A DNA stretch of 64,000 bases from Basidiobolus meristosporus CBS 931.73 (GCA_002104905.1 MCFE01000156.1:1-64000); one strand, 5' to 3'; positions 30,901 through 44,511 are shown, counted from the first letter of the stretch. The notes: a model not told the origin generated them from the letters alone. Translations and numbers: made by a program.

Positions 30901-32191
30901 AAAACCCGAAAATTCTTGGGGAATGGCCATCTGAAAGATCGAACGACCCGGAATTGTCCCTCGCCTAAGGGTGGAGGCGTGGATGGATGGCGTGACAGTG
31001 TAGCAAAGGCGGCCCCAAAAACAAGACCCAGAAGTGGTCGGCAATCATTCGTGACCCAGGAAATCGTCCTGGCTTGTTAGACCTAGTGGTAGGCGATGGA
31101 ACTCACACCCACCCTACCCTTCATCTCCGAGGCCTATTGGAAACTCCACACCCAGCCAAAAATCCCTGGCGATAACCTCCATTTCTTTGTTACCGCCTAG
31201 TGGTTCGTTTTGCTTTTGTCTTGGTGTACATACCTCATCTACGCTCCATTCTCAACCGTCAGGGATCACCATCTGCTCCTTACTTCTTGGTGGACCTATC
31301 AAGTCCCCGGATTCCCGTTGCACCCATGGCATCAACAGAGATATCCCCACGAAGGCCACTGCCCGATAAACTCGAGCGCCTTGGGCGTAATACGGAAGCA
31401 CGAAGAGCCCGGAAAGAACGACCGTGGAGTGCTAAATGTTTCTACATACTTGGGAACATGTGGGCCCCAGGAGTCGACGACCTTTCAAGCCAGAGGCACC
31501 TACGGATCATTTTTCCCGGGGCAACCAAGGCGACTCTATCAAACACCATGACAAGAACCGGCTCGGAGTCCGAACTTTCTCCTCGCTTTAGGCAGTTTCC
31601 TCTTTCGCCAAGGCTACGCGAGGGTGTCTGCCGTCATAGCCTCGGCTGGGCAATGAAGTGGAGCCGTGTGGCTTGGCTCCCATGCTCCTACCGAAAATGG
31701 ATGCCCACCATTTACGCCCCTACTGCTGCTGGCCATCATTGGTGGGATTCCATGATGATTCCCAATGGTTGTGATGAGTTGGCCTAGGCATCTAAATCAC
31801 TCCACGGTTGTGATTAGAACAGCAAAGGTCACCCTTTGGTGGGAAGATTGCACAGGTGGGGATTTAAAGTTCGTTTCCATGGTCCTAAGAAGTTATGGAT
31901 CTCACGATAGCAGCATGCCAATGCAAACCTGCTTCAACATCGCCGCAAACAAGGTGAATGAATGACCCGGAAAGTCCGGTGGCTACGAGATGGTGGGATA
32001 TTTCAATACCACCGGTGTAGCTATGGGAGATGTGAGAAAAGACAGAGGACAAACCGAAAGCAACTTGGGCTTCACTAAGGTGGGAGATTGTGGTCCTGTT
32101 TTTTGAGAATTCCCGTGTCAATTATTTTCCAATAGCACTTGGAAAGTGGCCTAGCAGCATCAGCGCCACTTATTCTCAGGGTCCCAGTATT
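27961..32191. other. intergenic, 4.2 kb, no gene supported
   Basis: Many overlapping ORFs in all frames (longest 31200-31787, 195 codons) reflect a locally higher G+C and low stop density; none shows a domain, signal peptide or consistent codon pattern. Homopolymer G and C tracts occur at ~28890, 29104-29120 and 29378-29386. A tandem CCCATT hexamer repeat is near 29764-29784. This is the right end of the gene island. An intron-rich gene cannot be excluded. Confidence 0.4.
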
Positions 32192-32539
32192 TGTAGTAAG
32201 AGTTTCGGAGATGTTGGAAGTGATGTGGGGGAGCAAGTAGATTATGTGGTTTTCGCTTGATGATTTATTCAATGTGAAAGTAGTGTCTACACTCTCGCGT
32301 GTTATCGAAAAACGAACACGTTGAATACGTTTGGGAAGATCCCAAGAGCATGGGTGCAAAGTCTGGGGCTGCTTGGACGGCTTTGAGAAATTTCATGATC
32401 TAGATGCTTGATCCTTTGGTGAAAAGACTCTGAGTAGACCCCAACAAGGAATCTGGTCAGAATTCTCTAAGACTCAAAGACTATGATCCAAGTGGCTAAG
32501 CTAGGTGGATATTTGGGTGTAATGAAAAAGTTTACAACA
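32192..32539 (-). mobile_element. copia LTR (3' LTR of old element M1)
   Basis: 348 bp in minus orientation, from TGTAGTAAGAGTTTCGG to GTTTACAACA, followed by the reversed polypurine tract (CTCTCACTGAGCT). It is more diverged from the family than the LTRs of A and B, so M1 is older. Confidence 0.85.
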
Positions 32540-33694
32540 CTCTCACTGAGCTAAATTCTTATATCAACAATTCTTGACATCATCTAAGATAGTCATATTT
32601 GTCTCTAGCCAATGGCTTGGTCCATATATCTGCATTCATTTCATCTGCGGGACAGCAAACTAGGTTAACTAAGCTACTCTCTGTAGCTTCCTCTATTAAA
32701 TCATGTGTAACATATATGTGCTTGGTTCTAGCTTGAAAAGTTGGATTTCTATCTAATTGCATACATCCTTGAAATAATGTAGTATGGGGTTTTTGACATT
32801 AGATCAAGTCTCCAAAGAACTCTCTCAGCCACATTGACTCTTTTGTAGCCTTGCAGGTTGCCAGATACTCTGCCTCTATGGTGGAAAGTACATTGGTTGA
32901 TGCTCTCTGGAGTTCCATGATATTGCTCCTTCATATGATAGAAAGGTGTATCCTGCGGTAGATCTTCTGTCTTCTAAATTTTATACCCAAGCAGTATCAG
33001 AATATCTGACTGGATCCAGTTTTGAATCTGTATAGGTGTACCTTAAGCAGATAACAGCAGTTCCATCTAAGTACTCAAAAATATGCTAAACTGCTGGTAT
33101 TTGATCAATTCCATGGTTCTGATTATGCCAGCTAACCACTCTTCCTGAATATAAGATATCTGATTATATTTTAGGAATGCTATTCAGGAAACTGCTGATC
33201 ATAGATTGGCAAAGAGAGTCTGGGCATTCAGATGGCTCCAAGCTTGCTTGATTTGGTTGAGTTTAACAAAGTTAAGGTTAGTCTCCATCAGGGTAGCTGC
33301 CAGTTAACAGTACACCCTTTGTCACTATTTACTTATATCATGAATACTCATGGACTAGCTTGAGGTGATAGTCTGTGTATTTCAATGTTTGGGGAATTGT
33401 ATCCCCAAGTTGTAACTGAAAATGTCCTAGATTGGATAGCTTGCACTCCTTCTATAGGCTGAATTTATTCTCTTCCAATGTTGTTTGGTTACTGGTGGCT
33501 ACAGTAAGATCATCCAAATATTTAGCTGACAAAACTAAGCTTGCTATATCTGGTGTATAGTAGATACTTTACTCAGAAGTACTTCTTTGGGAACTTGGGA
33601 TCCCAAGTAAATATCCATGTTGCTATTCCTGGCTCTGTGTGATTGTTTGAGACCACTTGGAGATTCTTTAAGCATTCAAACCAGATGGGGGCTA
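32540..33694 (-). pseudogene. copia RNase H / RT remnant of M1 (3' half)
   Basis: Minus-strand homology to the RNase H (DMNADIWTKPLARDK-like block at ~32590) and reverse transcriptase parts of element A, with many stops and frameshifts. It ends at 33694 near the KLKKSLYG region of RT, where a plus-strand LTR begins. The rest of M1 continues at 36890. Confidence 0.8.
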
Positions 33695-36600
33695 TTATTG
33701 TAGAATTTGTAATTCCACCAAAATATTCACCAAACTTAGACACTTAGAGCATTACTTACAAATCTCAGAGAATACTGACCAAATTCCTTGCCAGGATTTA
33801 CTTCAATGATTATCACCAAGATATCAGGTACCCTCAACATGAAAATTCTCAAGGTTGTCCAAACAGCCCAGAACCTGGCACACATGGTCTTGAGATGTTC
33901 CTGAATGTATACTATTTGTTTTTTATGCCAAGACCATGTAAAAGTATAAATACTGATGAGATGGAATCTGTGGGCATACCAACTACTGATGAGGATATCA
34001 TAGTTACCATCCTGAATAGCCTGACAGACAGGTTGCAGGGCCTTGTATCAGTCTTAGAGTCCAGATTTGAAGTTTTGACCTTAAATTAAGAATATGGAAG
34101 GCTTCTGGATGAAGAATTAAGAAAATCAAGTGCCAACAAGATGGAAAGAGAAAATGATTTAATAAGCAAAAATAGCCAGCAAAGGAGGTACCCAAGACCA
34201 TTCAAAGGCAATAGCAACCAGTTTTGCAACTACTGCAAAGGAAAGGACCAACATCAGACTGGTGCCTCAAAAAGAGAGATAGTCAGCAGAAAAAGCCTGA
34301 ATATGGAAATGCTGCAACAACTGAAGATAAACTATTCATATCTGCACTGAAAATACCACAAGCAAGGATTCTCAGATGTGGTATATTGACACTGGGGCAT
34401 CTCATCATGTTACACACCAAATAGAACTTTTTACCTAATATCAAGATATTACCACTAAGAAGGTTTTTATGGGTGACAATGAAATACTTGATGCAGTGGG
34501 AGTAGGAACTATCCAAGTAAGCCTCAGAGGCAGTAAAGGAAGCCACACACTTGCCTTCAAAGATGTACTCTATGCAGCAGAAATAGCCAAGAACCTACTA
34601 TCTGTACACAAGGCCAAAGCAGTAGGACTCAGTTTAAGCTTTGATGAATCTGGATGCAGGATTATTGATCAAAATGGTGCCCATATCACTTTGGTTATTG
34701 GGACCAGAATCTATGTAAGCCGACTAATATTCCATCATATATTGAAGCCAACAGAGGTGAATTAAATGAAGACACCAATGCTATGGCACAGGAGATTTGG
34801 ACACATCAATTATGATTATTTGCACAAAATGATCAAAGATCAGCTAATTTGTGGAGTAAAAGTTGCTCCTTCAGCTAATTTGGAGCACTGAAAAGCCTGC
34901 AAATATGGGAAACAAGCCAGACAACTGTTGAAGAGCTCTGGGTGAATCAAAACTATGAAGAAACTTGATCTAATGCACTCAAATCTGTATTAACCTGTGC
35001 AAAATTTATCCTGAGGTGGAATGAAGTATTTATTCACTTTTTTTGATGATTGTGAAAGATACATGTGGGTTTACTTAATGGAAACTAAGAAAGAAGCTGT
35101 GTCTAAGCTCAGATAGTGTAAAGCCATGCTCAAGAGAGAAACAAGTGAGAAAATTAAGAAACTATGCTCTGCCAATGATGAAAAGTATTCCTCAAACTCT
35201 TCATCCACTTCTGCACAATTCTTGGGATAAAGCAAGAGACTACTGTACCTTACTCCCCACAAAAAAAGTGAGTGGAGAATCTGCAAACATATCAATAATT
35301 GATATGGCAAAATCTATGATCCATGATGAAAAATTATCTTATGATTTTGGGTGAAATCAGTTGCCACAGATGTGCATCTTAGAATAAGTGTTATATCAGA
35401 ATACTTTGTGATTCTACTCCATTTGAAGCATGGTATGGATTCACACAAAGCTCATAACATCTAAGAATATACAACTATTTTGCAAAAATTGACATCAGAT
35501 GATGTTAAAATTTGTACTCAAGTCCACCAACAGTCAGGATTGAGTCAGAACAATACAACAACAGTTTTTCCACTCCAGAAGACTCTACAACCATGGCTCA
35601 GACTGAATCAGTGCATAGAAGTATCCCAGAAGTGTTCATTCCAGTCTCACAAACCAGGAGATCCAACTGGCCCAGAAATAGCCCAAATTACTATATCAAT
35701 GAGGGAACAATCCTAGCCTGTGCCTATTCAGTCCATATTGATAAGCCACAGATTGTAAAAGAGGCCCTAAATAGCCCTCAGACAAAGTTTGGAGATCTGC
35801 AATGACTAAGGAGTATCAAGCCCTAATGGAAACACAAACTTGGGACTTGGTCAGATTACCAACCAACCAAAAATCAATTGGATGCATATGGGTCTTCAAT
35901 ACAAAATACAAGGCTGATGGTACAATTGAAAGATACAAAACAAGACTTGTAGCCAAAGGATACTCTCAAACAAAAGGACTTGACTATACTGAGACCTTTG
36001 CACTGGTAGCCAAGTTTAATTCCATCAGATTATTATTGGTTATTGCAGCCAAATATAAGTTTTTTATTCATCAAATGGATGTAAGAACTGCATTTTTGAA
36101 TGGAGAACTTGATGAGGACATGTATTTGGACCAGCCTGATGGGTTTGTTGACCAAAATAAACCCCATTTGGTCTGCAAGCTTAAAAAGTCACTATATGGT
36201 CTCAAACAATCACTGAGATCCTGGAATTGCAAGTTATATTCTTATTTGGAATCTTTGAGTTTCAAAAGGAGTAATGCTGACTATAGTATATACTATAAGC
36301 CAGATGGAGCAAATCCAGTACTTAGTCAAAGTACTAGTCAACTAAAAGTTAATTGAATGTAGATGGGTCTTTGGGATATAGTACTAGGCCAATGGTACAA
36401 CTGAGAGATACAAATGAAGAATTGTGGCCAAAGGATACTCTCAAACAAAAATATGGACTCAAATAATCTTCAAGTGCCTGAAATTGTAACATATATTCTT
36501 ATTTGGAATCATTGAGTTATTGGTGGAGTATTGCTGACTATATTATATACATTAAGCCAGATAGAGCAAATCCAGCTCTACTAGCTCCATATGTGGATGA

Positions 36601-36885
36601 GCTTATTGTAGCTGCCAATAACCTTGAAACATTGGAGCAGACTAAATCTAGCCTATCTAAGGAGTTTAAGATGTCTCATCTAGGAGAACTCAGTTACTAC
36701 TTTGGGATAAGTATCTGCATAGACAGAAGTAGGCTATCACCCTAAGCCAATCCAAGTATATTTAAGATATACTAAGGAAGTACCAAATGGAAAACTGTAA
36801 AGCAGGAGAAAAGCCTTAACTTTGTCAAAATTCAACCAAGTTAAGAGAGTTTGACGCCATCTGAAAGCCCTGACTTTGCTTATCA
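33695..36885 (+). mobile_element. degenerate copia element M3 inserted in M1
   Basis: Starts with a 5' LTR (about 33697-33953) that is cut at AAGTATAAATACT and joined directly to the middle of gag, losing the LTR end, primer site and gag N-terminus. Then follow the end of gag with a broken zinc knuckle, protease, integrase (badly decayed, 34770-35460) and RT (35802-36356, the best-preserved 184-codon stretch). A second, shorter RT-like piece follows at 36357-36745. It stops near 36885 without RNase H or 3' LTR. It carries the same TAA as element A just after the protease motif. Many frameshifts; non-functional. Confidence 0.85.
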
Positions 36886-36889
36886 GTTG

Positions 36890-39032
36890 ATTGTTGATTT
36901 TTGGTTGATTGGTAATTTGAATAAATCCTAAGTTTGAGTTTCCATCAGGGCCTGATACTCCTCAGTTATTGCAGATCTCCCAAACTTTGTCAGAGGGCTA
37001 TTTAAGGCCTGTTGTACATTCTGGAGCTCATCAATATGGACTGAATAGGCATAGACCAAGCTTGTACCCTCATTAAATTGTAATTTGGGCTATTTCTGGT
37101 CAGGTAACATCTACTGGTGTGTGATACTGGAATGGCCACTTCTGTAATATTCCTGTGCACTGATGCAGGATAGGTGACAACTGCAGAGCCCTCTGGAATG
37201 AAAAGTTCTCATTGTTTTTTTCTGATTTGATCCTAGGTGTTGGTGGACTTGAGATCAGATTTTTGTCATCATCTGATGCCATTTTTTGCAAAAAAATTGA
37301 GTTCTCATCAAACTAGAAATCCCTTGACTTGATCAGCTTCTCTGCATTGGTACCGTAAGGTTTGTGTGTGTTACTCTCATTTCAGTTGCCCAAAAATATG
37401 CATTTAATACTTTTTGGCTTGAATTTTGACTGATTTCTGGGCAGTTGCTTGGCATATGCTATGCGCCCAAATATTCTTAGATGTTCTTCACTTGGTATGC
37501 ATGCATGCCATGTCTCAAGTGGGGTAGAATCACAAAGTATCCTTCTATAACTTCTTTTTTTGAGATATACAGCTGTAGCTACTGATTCCACCCCAAAGAT
37601 CATCCAATAATATTTGATCATGGATAATAGTTCTTGCCATATCAATTATTGATCTGTTTGCATGTTCTACTACTCCATTGTTGCTGTGGTGAGTATGGTA
37701 CATGAGTCCCTTGCTTTATCCCATGAGTTTTGCAGAAGTGAATGAAGAGTTTTGAGGTACATTTTCCACCATTGTGAGTGTGTATTTTCTTGATTTTTTA
37801 CCAGTTTCTCTGTCCAACATGGCTTTCAGCTCCCTTAACTCAGACGGGACTTCTCCCCTTCTGTCCATGAAGTAGAACCACATGAATCTACTATAATCAT
37901 TAATCAAAGTGATTGAATACTATATTCTGCCTAAAACTAAATCTTGCACAGGACCACACAGATCTGAGTGAACTTAATATAATTATTTCTTAGTCTTAAT
38001 TAGCCTGTAGCTTGTGAATGGCTGTCTGGCATGTTTCCCACATATACAGGCTTCAATGTGCCTCAAATTAGCTGGGGAGCAATTTTCACTCCAGAAATTA
38101 GTTGATCTTTGATCATTTTAGGCAAATAATCATAATTGATGTGTCCAAATCTCTTGTGCCAAAGCATTGGTGCTTCTTCATTTGAGTTCCTTATATTGAC
38201 TTACTGATATAATGGAATATAAACCAAGTACAATTGTGATCAGTGATCCTGCATCCAGAATTGTCAAAACTGAAGCTGAGTACTTCTGCTGTGGCCTTGC
38301 TTATAGAGAGTAAGTTCTTGGCTGTTTCTGATGCATAGAGTACATCTTTGAAGGTAGAGTGAGGCTTCCTTCACTGCTTCTGAGGTTCATTTGGATGGTT
38401 CCTTCTCCATTTGCATCAGGTGCTCTATTGTCATGCATGAAATCCTTCTTAATTATATTTCTTGATATTGGGCAAACAGTTCTTTTTTGTGTGCAAGATG
38501 TTGAGATGCTCCAGAGTCAGTGTACCATGTCTGAGAATCCTAGCTTGTGGTCATATTTAGTGCAGATATGAGTAGTCTATCTTCTGTTGTTGCAGCATTT
38601 CCATATTCAGGCTTCTTTTGCCAATTATCTCTCTTTTTGAAGCACTGGTCTAATATGTACGCTTCTTTTGCAGTAGGTTTGAAGCATGTTGCTATTGACT
38701 TAAATGGGTCTTGAGTACCTTTGTTGTTGGTAAACATTGCTTATTGAGTCATTTTTTTCTTCCTTCTTATTGGCACTTGAATTGCTTAATTCTTCATCAA
38801 GAAGCCTTCCATATACATAATTTAAGGTCAGATCTTCAGTTCTGGACTCTGGGCTGGTACATGGCCCTGAAGCCTCTCTGTTGGCTTATTCATGATGATA
38901 AATATCACATACTCATCAGTTGCTGGTATGCCCACAGATTCCATCTCATCTTCCAGCAGGGGAAATTGGCTAGTGAGGTCCTTCATTTCTTCTCCTGACA
39001 GCATCTTTGCAGTTAGCAATCTTTGTTTAAAA
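36890..39032 (-). pseudogene. copia RT-integrase-protease-gag remnant of M1 (middle)
   Basis: Minus-strand order from high to low coordinates: gag (39032-38600), protease (~38540-38200), integrase (~38100-37390), start of RT (~37300-36890). Many stops and indels. It is interrupted at 39032 by element B, after which gag continues at 43677. About 280 bp of RT are missing between this part and 33694. Confidence 0.85.
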
Positions 39033-39363
39033 TGTTGTAAAAGTTTGTAATTCCACCTAAATATTCACCTAACTTAGTCACTTAGATCATTGCTCTCAAA
39101 TCCTAGAGAATACTGACCAAATTCCTTGTCAGGATTTACTTAGAATATTTCCCAGAACATGAAAATTCTCAAAGTTGTCCAAACAGCCCCAAACTTTGCA
39201 CACATGTTCTTGGTACCTTCCTTGACCTATTATACATGTTTGTAATGCCAAGATTAGGTAAAAGTATAAATACTACTTTTACATTCAATAAATCATTAAG
39301 TGAAAACCTCATAATCTACTTGTTCTCCCAATCACTACCAATATCTCCAAGACTCCTACAGCA
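39033..39363 (+). repeat. 5' LTR of copia element B
   Basis: TGTTGTAAAAGTTTG...CTCCTACAGCA, with TATAAATA and AATAAAT elements at the family positions. Confidence 0.92.
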
Positions 39364-39375
39364 GGTTATGAGCCC
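39364..39375 (+). promoter_or_regulatory. primer-binding site, half-tRNA initiator Met
   Basis: GGTTATGAGCCC, identical to the site in element A and again overlapping the gag start codon at 39368. Confidence 0.8.
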
Positions 39376-42300
39376 CAAGCTGTCACTCTCTGCAATGTTT
39401 ATTACTGCTATTACTGGAATTTTTTCCTCTGCTGAAAAGTTGGATGGATCTAACTACCAAGTGTGGAAGGTGAAGATGAAGATGCTGCTACAAGAAAGAG
39501 GCATTTGGGATATTGTCATGGGAGAAGAATGCCCTCCTAAAACATGGGAGAGGAAGCCTTGAAGTACCAGAAGAAAGAACAAAGTGCCTTTAACTGCATT
39601 TGCCTTAATGTCAAAGACAAATTGCTAATTCAATTCTCAAGAGCAAAAACTGCAAAGAATGCCTGGAAGGCATTAGAAGACACCTAGCAGTCATGTTCAG
39701 CTGCTAAGAAAATGTATCTGAGACAAAAATTCTTTACTACAAAGATGTTGCCGGGAGAAGAAATGAAAAATCTAATTAACAGAATTACCCTGCTGGTAGA
39801 TGAGATGGAATCTGTGGGTGTACCAAGTACTGATGAGGATGTGATAGTTACCATCCTGAATAGCCTGACAGACAAGTTTCAGGGCCTTGTATCCCCCTAG
39901 AGTCCAGAACTGAAGATTTGACCTTAAATTACGTATATGAAGGCTCCTGGATGAAGAATTAAGAAAATCAAGTGCCAACAAGAAGGAAGAAGAAAATGCT
40001 TTAATAAGCAATGATAGCCAACAAAGGAGGTACCCAAGACCCTACAAAGGCAACAGCAACCTGTTTTGCAACTACTGCAAAAGGAAAGGACATACATCAG
40101 ACTGGTGACTCAAAAAGAGAGATTATCAGCAAAAGAAGCCTGAATATGGAAATGCTGCAACAACTGAAGATAGACTATTCATATCTGTACTAAATATGAC
40201 CACAAACAAGGATTCTCAGACGTGGTATATTAACTCTGGAGCTTCTCAACACTTTATGCACCAAAAAGAACTTTTTACCTGATATCAAGAAATTCCAATT
40301 AAGAAGGTTTTCATGGGTGACAATAGAACACTTGATGCAGTGGGAGAAGGAACTATCCAAGTAAACCTTAGAAGCAGTGAAGGAAGCCATACACTGACTT
40401 TTAAAGAAGTACTCTATGTACCAGAAATAGCCAAGAACCTACTCTCTGTAAGCAAGGCCACAGCAGAAGGACTCAGCTTCAGTTTTGACAATTTTGGATG
40501 CAGGATCACTGATCAAAATGGTGCCCATATTTCTTCAGGCATCAGATATCAGAATCTATACAAGTTGACGTATATTCCATTGTATCTAGAAGCCAATATA
40601 AGTAACTTAAGTGAAGAAACACCAATGCTTTGACACAGGAGATTTGGGCATATCAATTTTGATTATTTGCATAAAATGATCAAAGATCAGCTAATTTCTG
40701 GAGTGAAAATTGATCCCCCAGCTAATTTGGAGCACTGTGAAGCCTGCATATATGGGAAACAAGCCAGACAACTGTTCAAGAGCCCTGGGTTAATCAAAAC
40801 TAAGAAAAAATTAGATCTAACTCACTCAGATCTGTGTGGACCTATGCAAAATTTATCCTTAGGCAGGATGAAGTATATAATCACTTTTATTGATGATTAT
40901 ACAAGATACACATGGGTCTACTTCATGGAGAGAAAGGAAGAAGCTCTGTCTAAGTTCAGGGAGTTTAAAGCCATGGTGGAGAGAGAAACTGGTGAAAAAA
41001 TCAAGAAAATACGGTCTGACAATGGTGGTGAATATACCTCAAAACTCTTCTTCCACTTCTGCAAAATTAATGGGATAAAGCAAGAGACTACTATACCATA
41101 CTCCCCACAGCAAAATGGAGTAGCAGAATGTGCTAAAAGATCAATAATTTATATGGCAAGATCTATGATCCATGATCAAAAATTATCCCATGATTTTTGG
41201 GTGAAATCAGTTGCCACTGCTGAATACCTTAAAAATAGGAGTCATACCAGAATACTTTGTAATTATACTCCATTTGAAGCATGGTATGGTTATAGACCAA
41301 GTGCAGAACATCTAAGAATACTTGGGTGTACAGAATATGCCAAGAAGCTGTTCAGAAATCAGTCAAAATTTGAGCCAAAAAGTGTAAAATGCATATTTTT
41401 GGGCTACTGCAATGAGAGTAAGGCATACAGACTTTACAATACCAAAGCAATGAAGCTAATCAAGTCCAGGGATGTGTTGTTTGATGAAAATTCAAAATTT
41501 TCATAAAAAATGACATCAGATGATGACAAAATTTGATCTCAAGTCCACCAATTGTCAGGATTGAATCAGAGCAAAACAATGGAAGTTTTTTTACTCCAGA
41601 GGACACTACAACCATGGCTCAGCCAGAATCAGAGCCCAGGAACATTCCAGAAGTGATCATTCCAGTATTAAGTGCCTGGAGATCCAATCAGACAAGAAAT
41701 AGCCCATATTACTACATCAATGAGGGTACAAACTTAGGCTATACCTATTCAGTCCATATTGATGAGCCTCAGACTGTAAAAGAGGCCCTTAATAGCCCTC
41801 AGACAAAGTTTTGGAGATCTGCAATGACTGAGGAATATCAGGCCGGATGGAAAATCAAACTTGGGACTTGGTCAAATTACCAATCAACCAAAAATCAATT
41901 GGATGCAGATGAGTCTTTAAGACAAAATACAAAGCTGATGGTACAATTGAAAGATACAAAACAAGACTTGTGGCCAAAGAATACTCTCAAACAAAAGGAC
42001 TTGACTATACTGAGACCTTTGCACTGGTAGCCAAGTTTAATTCCATCAGATTAATATTGGCTATTGCAGCCAAATATAAGTTTTTTATTCATCAAATGGA
42101 TGTAAAAGCTGCATTTTTGAATACAGAACTTGAAGAGGATGTGTATATGGACCAGCCTGATGGGTGTGCTGACCAAGGTTACCCCCATTTGGTCTGCAAG
42201 CTTAAAAAGTCACTATATGGTCTCAAACAATCACCAGGAGCCTGGAATTACAAGATAGATTCTTATTTGGAATCTTTGAGCTTCAAAAGGAGTATGCTGA

Positions 42301-43333
42301 CTATAGTATATACTTTAAGCCAGATTGAGCAAATCCAGTTCTAATATCTCTATATGTGGATGATTTTATTATAGCCGCCAATAACCTAGAAATATTGGAA
42401 GAGACTAAATCCAGCCTATCTAAGGAGTTCAAGATGTCCAATCTAGGAGAACTTGGTTACTACTTAGGGATTAAGTTCTCCATAGACAGATGCACCCAGA
42501 CTATCACCCTAAGACAATCCAAGTATATACAAGATATACTAAAGAAGTACCAAATGGAAGACTGTAAACCAGCAGCTACCCCAATGGAGACAAACATTAA
42601 CCTGGTCAAAACTCAACCAATTCAAGAGAGCTTGGTGCCATCTGAAAGCCCTGACTTTCCTTATCAATCTATGAGCAGCAGATTGATGTATATCTTGCTT
42701 GGAACATGTCCAGATATCTCATATTCAGTGGGAGTTGTCAGCCAACATAATCAGAACTATGGATCTGATCATATTGCAGCAGTTAGGTGGATTTTTAGAA
42801 ACCTAAAAGGAGCTGCTGATATCTGCTTAAGATACACTTATAAGGATTCAGTACAGGATCTTGTGGGGTACTCTGATGCTGATTGCGGACAAAATTTAGA
42901 AGACAGAAGATCCACCACAGGATACACCTTTCTTTACTGTAAAGGATCAATTTCATGGAATTCAAAAAAGCAACCAACTGTAGCACTTTCCACCACAGAG
43001 GCAGAGTATATGGCAGCCTGTGAAGCTACAAACAAAGCAATGTGGTTAAGAAAACTTTTTACATATTTAGGCCTATGTCAAAAAACGCCTATTACTTTAT
43101 TTCAAGATAATCAAGGATATATACAGTTAGATAGAAATCCTACTTTTCATGTTAGAGCTAAGCACATAGATACTAGACATCATTTAATACATGAAGCTAT
43201 AGAGAATAACTTAGCTAGCTTAGTTTACTGTCCTACAGATGAAGTTATTGCAGACATATTTACCAAACCATTAGCTAGAGACAAGTTTGAATATCTTAGG
43301 TCAAAATTTGGACTAGTCAGTATGAACATTTAG
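39368..43333 (+). pseudogene. copia Gag-Pol of element B, frameshifted
   Basis: The same domain order as element A. Damage seen: a one-base deletion near 39541 (gag), TAG at 39687, a shift near 39895, TGA at 40105 in the zinc-knuckle region, TGA at 40280 at the site where element A has TAA, TGA for Trp at 40632, an indel near 41500, shifts at ~41845 and ~42290 in RT. The protease Asp of DSGA is changed to Asn (INSGAS, ~40231). Integrase DNGGEY and the RNase H blocks are still readable; the RT box reads YVDDF. Confidence 0.9.
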
Positions 43334-43344
43334 CTGAGTGGGAG

Positions 43345-43676
43345 TGTTGTAAAAATTTGTAATTCCACCTAAATCTTCACCTAGCTTAGTCACTTAGATC
43401 ATTACCCTCAAATCCTAGAGAATACTAACCAAATTCCTTGTCAGGATTTACGTAGAATATTTACCCAGAACATGAAAATTCTTAAAGTTGTCCAAACAGC
43501 CCCAAACTTTGCACACATGTTCTTGGGACATTCCTTAATCTATTATACATGTTTATAACGCCAAGACCAGGTAAAAGTATAAATACTACTTTTACATTCA
43601 ATGAATCATTAAGTGAAAACCACATAATCTAATGGTTCTCCCAATCACTTCCAATATCTCCAAGACTCTTACAACA
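43345..43676 (+). repeat. 3' LTR of copia element B
   Basis: 332 bp, TGTTGTAAAAATTTG...TCTTACAACA, preceded by GCTGAGTGGGAG. Confidence 0.92.
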
Positions 43677-44131
43677 TAGAATACACTTTCTTGATAGCTG
43701 AACATGATTGGTATGTATCTTCTAATACCTTTTAGGCAATTTTTTCCTGTTTTTACACATGAGCATTGATTTGGCAGTTTGCCTTTAACATTAAACCAAA
43801 TGCAGTTAAAGGCACTTTGTTTGTTATTCTAGTACTTTAAGGATTTTCCTCCCACATTTTTAGGAAGGCATTCTTCTCCCATATCAGCATCCTAATGGCC
43901 TCTTTCATATAGCAGTATCTTCATCTTCACCATTCACACTTGGCAGCTAGATCCATTTAACAGCAGCAGGATAATTCTAGTAATAGCAGTAGTGATATTG
44001 CAGAGAGTTACAGCTTGGGGCTCATAGTATGTTAAAGAGACTTGGAGATACTGGCAGCGATTGGGAGAACAAGTAGATTATGTGGTACTCACTTGGTGAC
44101 TTTTGAATGTGAAAGTGGCATTTATACCCCT
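43677..44131 (-). pseudogene. M1 gag N-terminus and partial 5' LTR
   Basis: 43677-44025 is minus-strand gag, continuing exactly where M1 was interrupted by element B. A primer-site relic (GGGGCTCAT) is at 44017-44025. About 44030-44131 is the first ~100 bp of the M1 5' LTR in minus orientation, cut at TTTATACCCCTA. Confidence 0.85.
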
Positions 44132-44162
44132 AGGAGAAATTACTGTGATGATCCCTTCAAAA

Positions 44163-44511
44163 TGTTGTAAGAGTCTTGGAGATTAGGGAAGTAATCTGGA
44201 GAACAAGTAGATTATGCAGTTTTCACTTAATAATAAAAGGAATGTAAAAGTAGTATTTATACTTCTACATGGTTTTGGCATTACAAACACATAGAATGGA
44301 TTGAGAAAGGCCCCAAGAGCATGTGTGCAAAGTTTGAGGCTGTTTAGACAACCTTGAGTATTTTCATGTTCTGGGTACCTGATACTTTGGTGAAAATATT
44401 CTAAGTAAATCCCCACCAGAAATTTGGTCAGTATTCTCTAGTATATTAAGGTAATGATCTAAGTGACTAAGTTAGGTGAATGTTTAGGTGTAATTACAAT
44501 TTTTTACAACG
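44163..44511 (-). repeat. 3' LTR of M2
   Basis: 349 bp in minus orientation, starting TGTTGTAAGAGTCTTGG, followed by the reversed polypurine tract CTCCCACTCAGCT. Confidence 0.9.

Larger units (their letters stand above)
39033..43676 (+). mobile_element. Ty1/copia retrotransposon B, complete but mutated
   Basis: 5' LTR 39033-39363, primer site 39364-39375, gag-pol 39368-43333, polypurine tract before 43345, 3' LTR 43345-43676 (332 bp; 5' LTR 331 bp). It is inserted into the gag gene of the minus-strand element M1. The flanking 5-mers TAAAA (39028-39032) and TAGAA (43677-43681) differ at one base and fit a decayed 5-bp target duplication. It is closely related to element A. Confidence 0.92.

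Noticed and set aside
31200-31787. 195-codon ORF in the right part of the island
   Set aside because: Two overlapping frames are equally open, no domain or signal is seen, and composition is not protein-like; chance opening in a G+C-richer stretch is likelier.
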